Positions 7,675 through 16,599 of a DNA stretch of 27,891 bases are shown piece by piece. The number at the start of each line of letters is the position of its first letter. Within the stretch, counting starts at the first letter, position 1. The position numbers were made by a program, and so were the translations under genes. The notes below the pieces were generated by a model that worked only from the letters and a program-made list of their open reading frames with translations, was not told the DNA's origin and made no database searches. The DNA is taken from assembly GCA_002427615.1 (NCBI GenBank), contig DIFH01000154.1:1-27891 (forward strand), read 5' to 3'. The stretch is from Paludibacter sp. UBA5753 (GTDB taxonomy: Bacteria > Bacteroidota > Bacteroidia > Bacteroidales > Paludibacteraceae).

Positions 7675-7723
7675 AGCTTCCGACTTCCTGTTTATGTGTT
7701 GTTCATATTCAGGAAGGGAAGCT
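7675..7723. terminator. Strong hairpin, bidirectional terminator candidate
   Basis: AGCTTCC plus CTTCCTG pair with CAGGAAG plus GGAAGCT (14 bp with a 2-nt bulge, 19-nt loop). On the minus strand TTTTATTAT follows the stem; on the plus strand TTTTTTT follows after 7 nt. It could end the MATE transcript, though it lies ~275 nt past that stop. The remainder of the gene-free stretch 7574-7997 is AT-rich and holds no gene I can support. Confidence 0.55.
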
Positions 7724-7997
7724 CTGTGAGTTTTTTTATATTGATTTTCGGGTTGAACAGGGTCTCTGTTTATGCAGAGAGCGAAATTGTGAAAAGTAAA
7801 ATGAACGATATAAATAAAACGGTGTAAAATAATTTAAGAGAGATCTCTTTTCTCTTTTTTTTCATGTTTGTAAAAATTAAAAATTCACCCTTATAACATG
7901 AAGAAAAGAAATAAGTTCAGTAGTTGAATGTGATATTTGTATGTTATGATGTTCGAATTGTTATCAATCATTTTCAAATCTTCAAACGCCCCTATCA

Positions 7998-9320
7998 TCA
8001 TATTTTGTTTTCCCGCCAGTTTCCTTTTTGTAAAAACCGGTAACCAAGCCCGCCAATCAGCGTATAGTAAACAAGTTCGGACAGCCAAACCACAGCAACC
8101 GGTTGCGGGTTTATAATGGTAGTGTAATAAATGTATGAAATATAAAAAAACAGGGTTACCAGTTCCATGTAGAAAGCCGTTTTGGTACTTCCGGTTCCCG
8201 ATACGCCGTTGATAATTACATTGGCAACTGCAAAAAACACAACCGCTATGGACACAACGCGAATTACGGGAATAGAGGCAAGTATCAGCGAATGATCGTC
8301 GGTGTAAATGTGGGCAAAAAGTTCAGGGAAAATAAAAGTAAAAATCAGTAGCGGAGCAACGCAAATAAGCGAAATCCGGATAATTTTATTCAAAGTTTTC
8401 ATTACTTCATCTTTTTGCCCGGCTCCGATCAGGTTACTGACTAAGGCTCCGGCTGTGGTGGAAAGCGCCGACGCAGGAATCATCAGTAAGATATACATAC
8501 TTCGTCCGATATTAGTCACTGCCAATGGACGCTCGCCCATACGTTCGATGAAAATAAAGAATAAAAACCAGGTAGATATGGAAATGAAAAACTGAAACAT
8601 AATGAAAATGGAGAGCTTAAGTATTTGTCCTACAGTTTTCACATCAATACGGAGCGAAGTAAACAATCCGTACTTTTTTATATCGGTATATATTAATGTG
8701 TGGAAAACAAGGTAGCCCAAGCTGGCTGCTTCGGCAATAACAGAGGCTATGGCTGCACCTGCTATTTTCATTTCGGGGAAACCCAATTTGCCGAAAATTA
8801 AAACATAATCGAGAATAATGTTCGTAATAGCCGTGATAAAAGCCGATGTGGTGAGAATACGCGTGTCGGTAATCCCTACATAAAAACTGCGGAAAACAAC
8901 ATTCAGAAAAACGAAAAAATAACCATATATGCGCCAATCCAGGTATTCCATCGCGGCTATATAAATCTGGTCGGAACTAACGAGCAATTTCATTAAATGG
9001 GGCATCCCGAGAATGGACGCGGTAAACAAAAGAAGTGCAAAAAAACCATTGAAAAGCAAGCTGTTGTTGAATATAGGTCCAATCTGGGTGAAATTTTCTT
9101 CGCCGTTTCTTCGCCCGATCAGTATTTGCGCTCCCTGACTAAACCCGAATCCAATCATGTAAATAGCAAAATAAAATACTCCAGCGATGGCCGAAGCGCC
9201 CAAAGCCACTTCGCTTACACGCCCCAAGAATGCGGTGTCGGTTACATTAATAACATTCTGCGCCACAAGTGTAAGAATGATGGGGTACGATATTTTGAGG
9301 ATATTTTTGGTAGAATTCAC
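7998..9320 (-). CDS. MATE family efflux transporter
   Basis: A 440-residue polytopic membrane protein with the MATE fold, expected to have 12 transmembrane helices in two bundles. The first helix contains ISYPIILTLVAQNVINVTDT followed by FLGRVSEVALGASAIAG, a typical MATE N-terminus. The second half repeats the pattern with IGRSMYILLMIPASALSTTAG and LVSNLIGAGQ. It would export organic cations or drugs using a Na+ or H+ gradient across the inner membrane. Substrate cannot be read from the sequence. It is a single-gene unit, with a TACCTTTG -7 element upstream. Confidence 0.93.
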   Translation of the reverse strand: MNSTKNILKISYPIILTLVAQNVINVTDTAFLGRVSEVALGASAIAGVFYFAIYMIGFGFSQGAQILIGRRNGEENFTQIGPIFNNSLLFNGFFALLLFTASILGMPHLMKLLVSSDQIYIAAMEYLDWRIYGYFFVFLNVVFRSFYVGITDTRILTTSAFITAITNIILDYVLIFGKLGFPEMKIAGAAIASVIAEAASLGYLVFHTLIYTDIKKYGLFTSLRIDVKTVGQILKLSIFIMFQFFISISTWFLFFIFIERMGERPLAVTNIGRSMYILLMIPASALSTTAGALVSNLIGAGQKDEVMKTLNKIIRISLICVAPLLIFTFIFPELFAHIYTDDHSLILASIPVIRVVSIAVVFFAVANVIINGVSGTGSTKTAFYMELVTLFFYISYIYYTTIINPQPVAVVWLSELVYYTLIGGLGYRFLQKGNWRENKI

Positions 9321-9380
9321 TGGATAAATTTAAAAATGCGACAAATAATTACAAACGATAAACATTGTATAGTTGTTCTG

Positions 9381-9388
9381 CAAAGGTA
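9381..9388 (-). promoter_or_regulatory. -7 element TACCTTTG upstream of the MATE gene
   Basis: Minus-strand TACCTTTG fits TAnnTTTG and lies ~60 nt before the MATE start codon. The -33 element is not obvious. Confidence 0.45.
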
Positions 9389-9537
9389 AGAAAAGAAATC
9401 AGGTTAGCTTGTTTTTAAGCGTACCCAAAGTTTTAAACTCGGGGAAAAGCAGGGTAATGATTGGCACTGCTTCTACGAATCAGCATCAACGGTTTTTTTT
9501 CGTTTTGTTTTAATCGATTTTGAAATTTTATATTTCC

Positions 9538-9570
9538 AAACCTGTCAGATTTTAAAATTCTGACAGGTTT
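9538..9570. repeat. Perfect 12-bp inverted repeat AAACCTGTCAGA / TCTGACAGGTTT
   Basis: A perfect palindrome with a loop that is itself AT-palindromic, in the 376-nt gap between the divergent MATE and alpha-2-macroglobulin genes. It is not at a gene end, so it is unlikely to be a simple terminator; it looks like a dispersed intergenic palindrome. The rest of 9321-9696 shows only promoter-like sequence. Confidence 0.7.
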
Positions 9571-9653
9571 AAAGATTGCAAAATAACAATTGAGAGATAG
9601 TCTGTCAAAGCAAAATCAGCCTTTCAATGAATAGGAATTCCGTTTATTGGTAT

Positions 9654-9661
9654 TATATTTG
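9654..9661 (+). promoter_or_regulatory. -7 element TATATTTG upstream of the alpha-2-macroglobulin gene
   Basis: TATATTTG matches TAnnTTTG exactly and ends 35 nt before the ATG. The -33 element is weak. Confidence 0.5.
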
Positions 9662-9696
9662 TCCAATCTAAACGAACCCCCCAAAAATTCAACTTT

Positions 9697-12600
9697 ATGA
9701 AAAAGATTTTTATCATAGTTTCGTTAGCGGTTGTCGTTGTTTCCGGATTTGTGCTGGCTCAAAAAGAACATAATATTTCAATCGAAAATCGCTGGAAAAC
9801 TGTTGAGCAACTGGCTGAAAAACAATTGCCCGAATCGGCTTTGAAAGAAGTAGATGAAATACTTGCACAGGCTCAGAAAGAAAAAAACAGCGGACAGATT
9901 ATCAAAGCTATGCTCTACAAAATGCGTTTTACGCTGGACAAAGAGCCTGACAAAGCGCCTGAGCTTATTCACGAATTTGAAATGTTTGCCGAAAAAAGTA
10001 CCGACCCTGCCGAAAAAGCGTTGTTGCACTCGATGACGGCCGAATTGTATGCCCGTCACTACCAAAGCGACCGGAGTACCATTAACCGCCGTACTCAAAT
10101 CACCGGTTTTGTGCCTGATGACATAAAGGAATGGTCGAAAAATATCTATTTCGATAAAATTAGCGCTTTGCTGGATTGCTCGCTCGAAAATATAGAAGTG
10201 CTGCAAAAAACCGATGTGCTTCAATTTGATGTGCTGATCGAAAAAGGTGAAGATAGCCGCACGCTGCAACCAACACTCTTCGATTTTCTGGCTCATCGGA
10301 AAATTGAGATGCTGACCGGAATTACTGAAGCTACCGACTTGAAAAATCCTTTACAATCAGATAGTTATTTTGATCCGTTCAACGATTTTATTGCGTTGCA
10401 GTTAGATACAATATATAGTGTGTCCATCGAAAATCAGGTGTTGAAAACCTACCAGCAACTGATTGCTTTTCATATAAAAGATAAAAATGAGGCAGCTTTG
10501 CTTGATGTGGATTTATCAAGATTGGAATATGTAAAAAATGTTTCGGGCGCGACAGAAGCTTATCTGAATGCCCTTGCGGTATTGGAAAATAAATATGCTA
10601 AAAATGAGATTGTTGTAGAAGTATTGTCGGAAAAAGCAAACTATTATTTGCAAAAAAGTTACGAGTCTGGCGAAAACGGAATTTTCAGAAGAAAAGCTTA
10701 CGATGTTTGCGCTGATGGCATCAAGCGTTTCCCTAAATACAAACGCATCGATTTGCTGAAGAATCTGCAAAAAACAATTACGAAAAAAAGCCTGAATGTG
10801 AGTCATAATGAAGTGTCGAAACCGGCTTCCAATCTTTCACTCAACATACATTCGGCCAATATCAATAATGTTCAAATCAATATTTATCGCATCAATGCTA
10901 CGGCTTTGGAGTATTTTACTTTTAAACAAAATAACCGGAGAGAAAATGAAGCTTTTTCAAAACGAAGTCTGCTCGAAACCCGAGAACTGAAACTTAAAAA
11001 AGATCCGAATTTTGGAGTATCTGATACGGTTTATACTATAAAATCAGGCGATTATGGTATTTACGAAGTGAGCATCAATGTAAAAGGTGAGACGGCTAAA
11101 GATAAAATATCGAACACGGTTTTCGTTGTTTCCGATTTTGGTTTTATCCAACGTTCGAATGTTCCGAATTTACAACATCTGTATGTACTCGACCGCCAGA
11201 GCGGATTACCACAGGCGGGCGTTCAGGTCAGCGCTTATGAGCCAAAATGGACGGGCAATGGTTATAAATATGAATTGAAAAAACAAATCAAATCAGACAA
11301 AGAAGGTTTGTGTAAAATACCTTTTACTACCAATTTTTATGAAACTCAAGTTTTTTTCGAACGAGGCAAAGATAAATACTTTTCATCGACATCGTATGCT
11401 AATTTTTACAATAGAATTCCTTTGAACAACGATAAAGTACAATTAAGTTTGTTGACCGATCGCTCGTTGTATCGCCCGGGACAAACGGTTTATTTTAAAG
11501 GAATTGCCTATTATGCAGGAAAAAACCATAACGAAGTGGATAAATCATCGGACTATGAAGTTGTGCTTTACGATGCCAATCATCAGAAAATAAGTTCAAA
11601 GTCGTTTAAAACCAACGAATTTGGCTCATTTGCCGGAGAGTTTATTTTGCCCGAAGGCGGATTGAATGGAGCGTATCGCATTGAATCCAAAGGATTTTCG
11701 CAAACCATTTATGTGGAAGAATACAAACGTCCGACCTTTGAAGTGAAGATTGAAAAACCGAAGGCTGAAATTCGTTTCGGCGAAAAAGTAACCCTTACCG
11801 GCAATGTGAAAGCTTATGCCGGATACAATGTGCCCGATGCAGAAGTAAAATATACAGTGACACGCGTAACCCACCGCTATTGCTGGTGGTGGAACGAACC
11901 ATCGACTGTGGTGGCCAGCGGAACAGTAAAAACCGATACGGAAGGAAAATTTGGAGCGACATTTGTACCGGAGAAATCGAAAAATGCACCGAATATTTGG
12001 CGTGGTAACTTTTATACCTATACAGTTTCGGCGGATGTAACAGATGCCAAAGGTGAGACGCAGCAAGGTGAACAATCGCTTTCGGTGGGCGATAAGTCAT
12101 TATTTATAATTGCCGATGTGGCGAATAAAATTGACAAAAATGCTTCCACCAAAATAGAAATATATGCCGAAACATTGAATGGCGAAAAAGTGGATGCTGT
12201 GATTGATTATGAAGTGTATCGATTGGTTGAATCAGCTGAATACGCAGAGGAGAAAGATGAAAAAACCGAATTGAAAACTGCCGAAAAAGTGACTTCAGGC
12301 CAATACAAAACTTTGGATAAATCATTGGTTCTCGAAATGAAAAAATGGAAGTCAGCGCAATATAAGTTGGTATTGAAAACGAAGGATGCTTTTGGTGCAG
12401 AAGTGAAAACCGATCAGGTTTTTGTTTTGTATGATAAAGACGATAAACGTCCGCCGGTAAAATCCTACGTCTGGATGCTGACGCCTAAAACCACTTGTGC
12501 GGTAGGCGAAAAAGCGGAGATTCGTTTCGGAACATCTACAAAAAATACGGCTGTGTTGTACGAAATTATGCAGGGAAACAAGGTATTGGAAAGTAAATGG

Positions 12601-15600
12601 ATCAGGTTTAACGATGAGATAAAAACTTTCGAAATTCCGTTTAAAGCTGAATATGGAGCAGGCGTTACAGCGCTGTTTAGCTTTATGAAGGACGAACAAT
12701 TCTTTACGCAACAAGTGCAGATTGCCCGCAAGATGGAAGAAAAAAAACTGACTCCAACGCTGAGCGTTTTCCGCGATAAATTACAACCCGGCGAAAAAGC
12801 AGAGTGGACGGTTACAATTCCTGAGTCTGTAGGAAATAAAAAGGCCGCCGAGCTTTTGGTAGGTATGTACGATGCTTCGTTGGATGCCATTCGTCCGCAT
12901 AGTTGGAACTTTACTCCGACATACCAGGAGGGAATTTTATATTCCGCGCCTTGGTCGGCGAATAATTTCAACCAAAGCAATGGCTATGCGCATTTCGATG
13001 CTGAAACAAAAGATGTTTACGATTATCGTTTCGATAACCTGAATTGGTTTGGACTGGAATTCTCACAGGGATATGGTGGTATTCGCATCAGAGGATCAAG
13101 ATCAAAAGGTGTTCAGGTTGAAGAGAATAATGTTGTTTTTGCGATGGTCGAAAGCGACGGTATAAAAAAAGAAATGGTTGGTTCGGTGGCTATGGAAGCT
13201 ATTACTGAGGATGCTCAGGCAGAATCAAAAAGCACGGATAAAGTAAAAGTCCGCACCAATTTCAACGAAACTGCTTTCTTCTATCCACAGTTAAAAACAG
13301 ATGTCCAAGGCAATGTAAAAATCAGTTTTACTGCTCCCGAAAGTCTGACGCGCTGGAATGTGAAAATGCTGGCACATACGGCTGATTTATATTTTGGACA
13401 AAACGATACGACGGTGATAACTCAGAAAGATTTGATGGTTCAAATGAATTTGCCGCGTTTTGTACGACGTTCGGATAAATTGGTGCTAAGCGCCAATGTG
13501 ATTAATCTCACAGACAAGGATTTAAAAGCAAATGTTACTTTTGAATTGATTGATCCAGCCACCGAAAAAGTTATTTATGCGCAGACAAAAACAACTCCCC
13601 TCTCCTCAAGGAGAGGGGTTGGGGGTGAGGCGGTTGAGTTTGAATTAAGCCAATTTTCTTCTTACGAACTTGTGATTTGTAAAATCGTTGCCCGTGCAGG
13701 AAACTTCAGCGATGGTGAACAGAAATATCTGCCTGTTTTGCCTGACAAAATAATGGTAACCGAAAGTATGCCGCTCACTATTCGCGGTAACGAAACGCGC
13801 ACCTTCAATTTCCAGCGGTTGTTGAAAAATGCTTCGAAAGTGGAAACTAAAAACCTGACTGTTGAATTTTCAACAAATCCGGCTTGGTATGCCGTACAGG
13901 CTTTGCCCACTTTGGCTGCCCCCGAAAATGATAACGCGTTGGATTATTTCAGCGCTTATTATGCCAACTCGCTGGCTGCATTTATTGCCAATTCAAATCC
14001 GAAAATTGCAAAAGTTTTCGATCAGTGGAAAAATGCCAAAGGCAGCAGGGAAGCATTATTATCGAACTTGCAGAAAAATGCCGAATTGAAAAACATGTTG
14101 CTGGAAGAAACGCCTTGGGTAATGGCTGCCAAAGATGAAACCGAACAAAAAAAACAAATTGCCCTGCTCTTTGACCTGAATATGCAGAAAAATCAGGCAC
14201 ACCAATATTTAGATAAATTATTGAAGTTGCAAACGGCCAACGGAGGATTTTCATGGTTCGAAGACATGCCCGAAAGTCGTTATATCACGCAGGAAATCCT
14301 GTTGAATATGGCCAGGTTAAACCGAATGACCAAATCCAATGCGTTACCGAAAAGCGCTATTGAAAAAGCTTTATACTATTTGGATATGGAAATATCGAAA
14401 GATTTTGCCAACCTGAAAAAATTCAACAAGAACTACGAAAAAGAAATGTGTATCGACAATGTGCAACTATTTTACTTGCATGTCCGTTCGGAATATCCCG
14501 AAATTCCTGTTCAGGTTTCGGCTCAGGCAGCCCTGAAGTATTACACTGCACAAGCTGAAAAGTACTGGACCAGTTTCACACTCTATGGCAAAGCCATGAT
14601 GGCTGTTGTGGCAAATCGTAACGGAAAAATACGGATGGCGAATGACATCTTGAAATCGTTGAAAGAAAATGCATTGAAAACGGATGAATTCGGTATGTAT
14701 TGGGCAAAAAATAAACCCGGATATTTCTGGAACGAACGTCCTGTGGCTGTTCAGGCAGCTATGATCGAGGCATTTGCCGAAGTTTTGAAAAATCCTGCTG
14801 AGCTTGACGAAATGAAAATCTGGTTGCTGAAGCAAAAGCAAACCCAACGCTGGGATTCTCCAATCGCAACTGTCGATGCTATTTACGCTTTACTGCTTCA
14901 GGGGAATGACTGGCTGTCGAATGAAGGTTTGGTGCAGATAAAAGTGGGGAATACTGAATTAAAATCACAAAGCGCCGAAGTTGGAACCGGATATTTCAAA
15001 GTAACGATTCCTGTGGCTGATGTGCGTCCGGCAATGGGCAAGATTACTATTCATAGTTTCACTCCAAGTGAAGCTATGAATTCCCAAATAACCAATTCTT
15101 CCCAAATTGTGAGCGCGACAAATAGTAGCGCACCCAATTCGGGTATTGGTTGGGGAGCCATGTACTGGCAATATTATCAGGATATGGACAAGGTCTCGGC
15201 ACAAAGCGGACCGTTGCAAATCAGTAAAAAAATGTTTGTGGAAAGAGTTACTAACGGTGGAAAAACCATGCAACCGATTGAACAAACCAAATTGGTGAAA
15301 GGCGATAAAGTCGTAACCCGTTTGGTGATTACTACCGATCGAAATCTGGAATTTGTAGCCTTGAAAGATTTACGCGCTTCGTGTTTCGAACCGGTGGATC
15401 AACGTTCGGGTTGTGAATGGAAAGAAGGCGTTTGTTATTATCAAACGACTAAAGATGCCTCTACTCAATTTTTCTTTTCCTTTTTGCCAAAAGGAACTTA
15501 CGTGTTTGAATATGAATTGTGGGTAAATGCCGCAGGGGAATACACGAATGGAATTGCATCCGTGCAATGTCAGTATGCGCCGGAATTTGTAAGTCATTCG

Positions 15601-15630
15601 GGCGCTGAAAAAATTTTGATAAATAATTAA
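9697..15630 (+). CDS. Alpha-2-macroglobulin family protein, thioester-less
   Basis: A 1977-residue exported protein. Residues 1-21 form a signal peptide (Lys-Lys, hydrophobic core, VLAQ cleavage). The N-terminal ~370 residues are helical and family-specific. MG2 follows near residue 588 (DRSLYRPGQTVYFKG), then further MG domains, a bait-like segment ~1145-1195, and the A2M domain ~1200-1290 (TAPESLTRWNVKM). The C-terminal alpha-alpha toroid aligns at FSAYYANSLAAF, but the thioester motif CxEQ is replaced by Asn-Ala-Leu-Asp near 1411, so covalent trapping is not expected. It probably sits in the periplasm or at the outer membrane as a protease-binding or structural protein. Residues ~1300-1312 derive from an inserted palindromic element. 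It is a single-gene unit. Confidence 0.93.
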   Translation: MKKIFIIVSLAVVVVSGFVLAQKEHNISIENRWKTVEQLAEKQLPESALKEVDEILAQAQKEKNSGQIIKAMLYKMRFTLDKEPDKAPELIHEFEMFAEKSTDPAEKALLHSMTAELYARHYQSDRSTINRRTQITGFVPDDIKEWSKNIYFDKISALLDCSLENIEVLQKTDVLQFDVLIEKGEDSRTLQPTLFDFLAHRKIEMLTGITEATDLKNPLQSDSYFDPFNDFIALQLDTIYSVSIENQVLKTYQQLIAFHIKDKNEAALLDVDLSRLEYVKNVSGATEAYLNALAVLENKYAKNEIVVEVLSEKANYYLQKSYESGENGIFRRKAYDVCADGIKRFPKYKRIDLLKNLQKTITKKSLNVSHNEVSKPASNLSLNIHSANINNVQINIYRINATALEYFTFKQNNRRENEAFSKRSLLETRELKLKKDPNFGVSDTVYTIKSGDYGIYEVSINVKGETAKDKISNTVFVVSDFGFIQRSNVPNLQHLYVLDRQSGLPQAGVQVSAYEPKWTGNGYKYELKKQIKSDKEGLCKIPFTTNFYETQVFFERGKDKYFSSTSYANFYNRIPLNNDKVQLSLLTDRSLYRPGQTVYFKGIAYYAGKNHNEVDKSSDYEVVLYDANHQKISSKSFKTNEFGSFAGEFILPEGGLNGAYRIESKGFSQTIYVEEYKRPTFEVKIEKPKAEIRFGEKVTLTGNVKAYAGYNVPDAEVKYTVTRVTHRYCWWWNEPSTVVASGTVKTDTEGKFGATFVPEKSKNAPNIWRGNFYTYTVSADVTDAKGETQQGEQSLSVGDKSLFIIADVANKIDKNASTKIEIYAETLNGEKVDAVIDYEVYRLVESAEYAEEKDEKTELKTAEKVTSGQYKTLDKSLVLEMKKWKSAQYKLVLKTKDAFGAEVKTDQVFVLYDKDDKRPPVKSYVWMLTPKTTCAVGEKAEIRFGTSTKNTAVLYEIMQGNKVLESKWIRFNDEIKTFEIPFKAEYGAGVTALFSFMKDEQFFTQQVQIARKMEEKKLTPTLSVFRDKLQPGEKAEWTVTIPESVGNKKAAELLVGMYDASLDAIRPHSWNFTPTYQEGILYSAPWSANNFNQSNGYAHFDAETKDVYDYRFDNLNWFGLEFSQGYGGIRIRGSRSKGVQVEENNVVFAMVESDGIKKEMVGSVAMEAITEDAQAESKSTDKVKVRTNFNETAFFYPQLKTDVQGNVKISFTAPESLTRWNVKMLAHTADLYFGQNDTTVITQKDLMVQMNLPRFVRRSDKLVLSANVINLTDKDLKANVTFELIDPATEKVIYAQTKTTPLSSRRGVGGEAVEFELSQFSSYELVICKIVARAGNFSDGEQKYLPVLPDKIMVTESMPLTIRGNETRTFNFQRLLKNASKVETKNLTVEFSTNPAWYAVQALPTLAAPENDNALDYFSAYYANSLAAFIANSNPKIAKVFDQWKNAKGSREALLSNLQKNAELKNMLLEETPWVMAAKDETEQKKQIALLFDLNMQKNQAHQYLDKLLKLQTANGGFSWFEDMPESRYITQEILLNMARLNRMTKSNALPKSAIEKALYYLDMEISKDFANLKKFNKNYEKEMCIDNVQLFYLHVRSEYPEIPVQVSAQAALKYYTAQAEKYWTSFTLYGKAMMAVVANRNGKIRMANDILKSLKENALKTDEFGMYWAKNKPGYFWNERPVAVQAAMIEAFAEVLKNPAELDEMKIWLLKQKQTQRWDSPIATVDAIYALLLQGNDWLSNEGLVQIKVGNTELKSQSAEVGTGYFKVTIPVADVRPAMGKITIHSFTPSEAMNSQITNSSQIVSATNSSAPNSGIGWGAMYWQYYQDMDKVSAQSGPLQISKKMFVERVTNGGKTMQPIEQTKLVKGDKVVTRLVITTDRNLEFVALKDLRASCFEPVDQRSGCEWKEGVCYYQTTKDASTQFFFSFLPKGTYVFEYELWVNAAGEYTNGIASVQCQYAPEFVSHSGAEKILINN
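13594..13630. repeat. Palindromic element inserted in frame in the alpha-2-macroglobulin gene
   Basis: The palindrome CCCCTCTCCT (13597-13606) / AGGAGAGGGG (13609-13618) is perfect over 10 bp and is followed by TTGGGGGTGAGG. Base composition is unlike the surrounding gene. It encodes TPLSSRRGVGGEA and keeps the frame open. Related palindromes occur at 20251-20266, 20339-20368 and 25045-25074. Confidence 0.85.
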
Positions 15631-15724
15631 TAGATAGACAGGTTAATAGGTCGGTTGATTCAGATAGATTCGTCAAATAATAGTTTTATGAGAATATTAA
15701 CGCTGCTGAATTCATATTTTGAAT

Positions 15725-15732
15725 TACCTTTG
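15725..15732 (+). promoter_or_regulatory. -7 element TACCTTTG upstream of the TauE/SafE gene
   Basis: TACCTTTG fits TAnnTTTG and lies ~50 nt before the ATG at 15782. The -33 element is not clear. Confidence 0.45.
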
Positions 15733-15781
15733 TGTCGCAAAACCAAGATACAATAATTCCAATTAACTTATAACCATACTA

Positions 15782-16555
15782 ATGGTAGAAATCGGATATT
15801 TAATTCTCGGGATAGTAGCAGGTATTTTATCCGGCTTATTTGGTATCGGTGGGGGAATCGTCATGGTTCCTTCACTGATTGTTATTTTTGGGATGGATAT
15901 TCTCGATGCCAATGCTACTTCGCTTGCCGCTATGCTGTTGCCTGTTGGCATATTAGGTGTATGGGCTTATTACAAGGCAGGTCTTATTAACATAAAAGAA
16001 TCTTTGTGGATTTCTTTGGGACTGTTTCTGGGCTCGTTTGCAGGAGGTGAGCTTGCGGTGAATATAAGCGAAAGTTTATTGGCTAAACTGTATGCTGGTA
16101 TTTTATTGTATATTGCAGTAAGCTATTTCGATATTCCCCGATATTTTCAAAAGAAAAAAGAACCAAAACCTGCCGTATCCCCTAAAGATGAAAAAACTTT
16201 CTGGGCATTTATTTTAGTAGGTGTTGGAGCAGGAATTTTTGCGGGACTTTTTGGCAAAGGTGGTGGAATAATCATTGTTCCTATGTTGATAGGAATTTTT
16301 CATTACGATGCTAAAGTTGCTGCGGCTACTTCGCTGGCGGCTTTACAATTACCTGTCGGTTTGCCGAGCGTATTGATTTATGCCCACGATGGTCATCTCA
16401 ATATTTTGTATGCCGCATTGATTGCGGTTGGCATTCTTGCCGGCGCTTTCTTCGGTTCGAAACTCGGTGTGAGATTACCCTCGGCTATATTCAAAAAAGT
16501 GTATGCAGTGTTTTTACTGGCAGTGGCGGTGTTTATGGTTTATAAATATATTTAA
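15782..16555 (+). CDS. TauE/SafE family sulfite/anion exporter
   Basis: A 257-residue membrane protein of the TauE/SafE (formerly DUF81) family with an internal duplication. Each half carries the signature: SGLFGIGGGIVMVP at residues 17-30 and AGLFGKGGGIIIVP near 154-167, each followed by AxxTSLAA. About eight hydrophobic segments are expected. Family members move sulfite, sulfoacetate or other small organosulfur anions across the inner membrane. A sulfur role is attractive because the sulfur-relay operon lies 1.8 kb away, but two oppositely oriented genes separate them and it has its own promoter. The substrate is therefore inference. Confidence 0.9.
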   Translation: MVEIGYLILGIVAGILSGLFGIGGGIVMVPSLIVIFGMDILDANATSLAAMLLPVGILGVWAYYKAGLINIKESLWISLGLFLGSFAGGELAVNISESLLAKLYAGILLYIAVSYFDIPRYFQKKKEPKPAVSPKDEKTFWAFILVGVGAGIFAGLFGKGGGIIIVPMLIGIFHYDAKVAAATSLAALQLPVGLPSVLIYAHDGHLNILYAALIAVGILAGAFFGSKLGVRLPSAIFKKVYAVFLLAVAVFMVYKYI

Positions 16556-16599
16556 CTCTTCATTCATTCGATGACTTACAATCAGCGGATGAGTATAAT

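Noticed and set aside
7891..8088. 65-codon ORF downstream of the MATE gene
   Set aside because: It overlaps the MATE 3' end in another frame and has no recognisable domain or initiation signal.
11626..12980. Long minus-strand ORFs inside the alpha-2-macroglobulin gene
   Set aside because: Low-complexity antisense frames of a coding gene; no recognisable family and no promoter.
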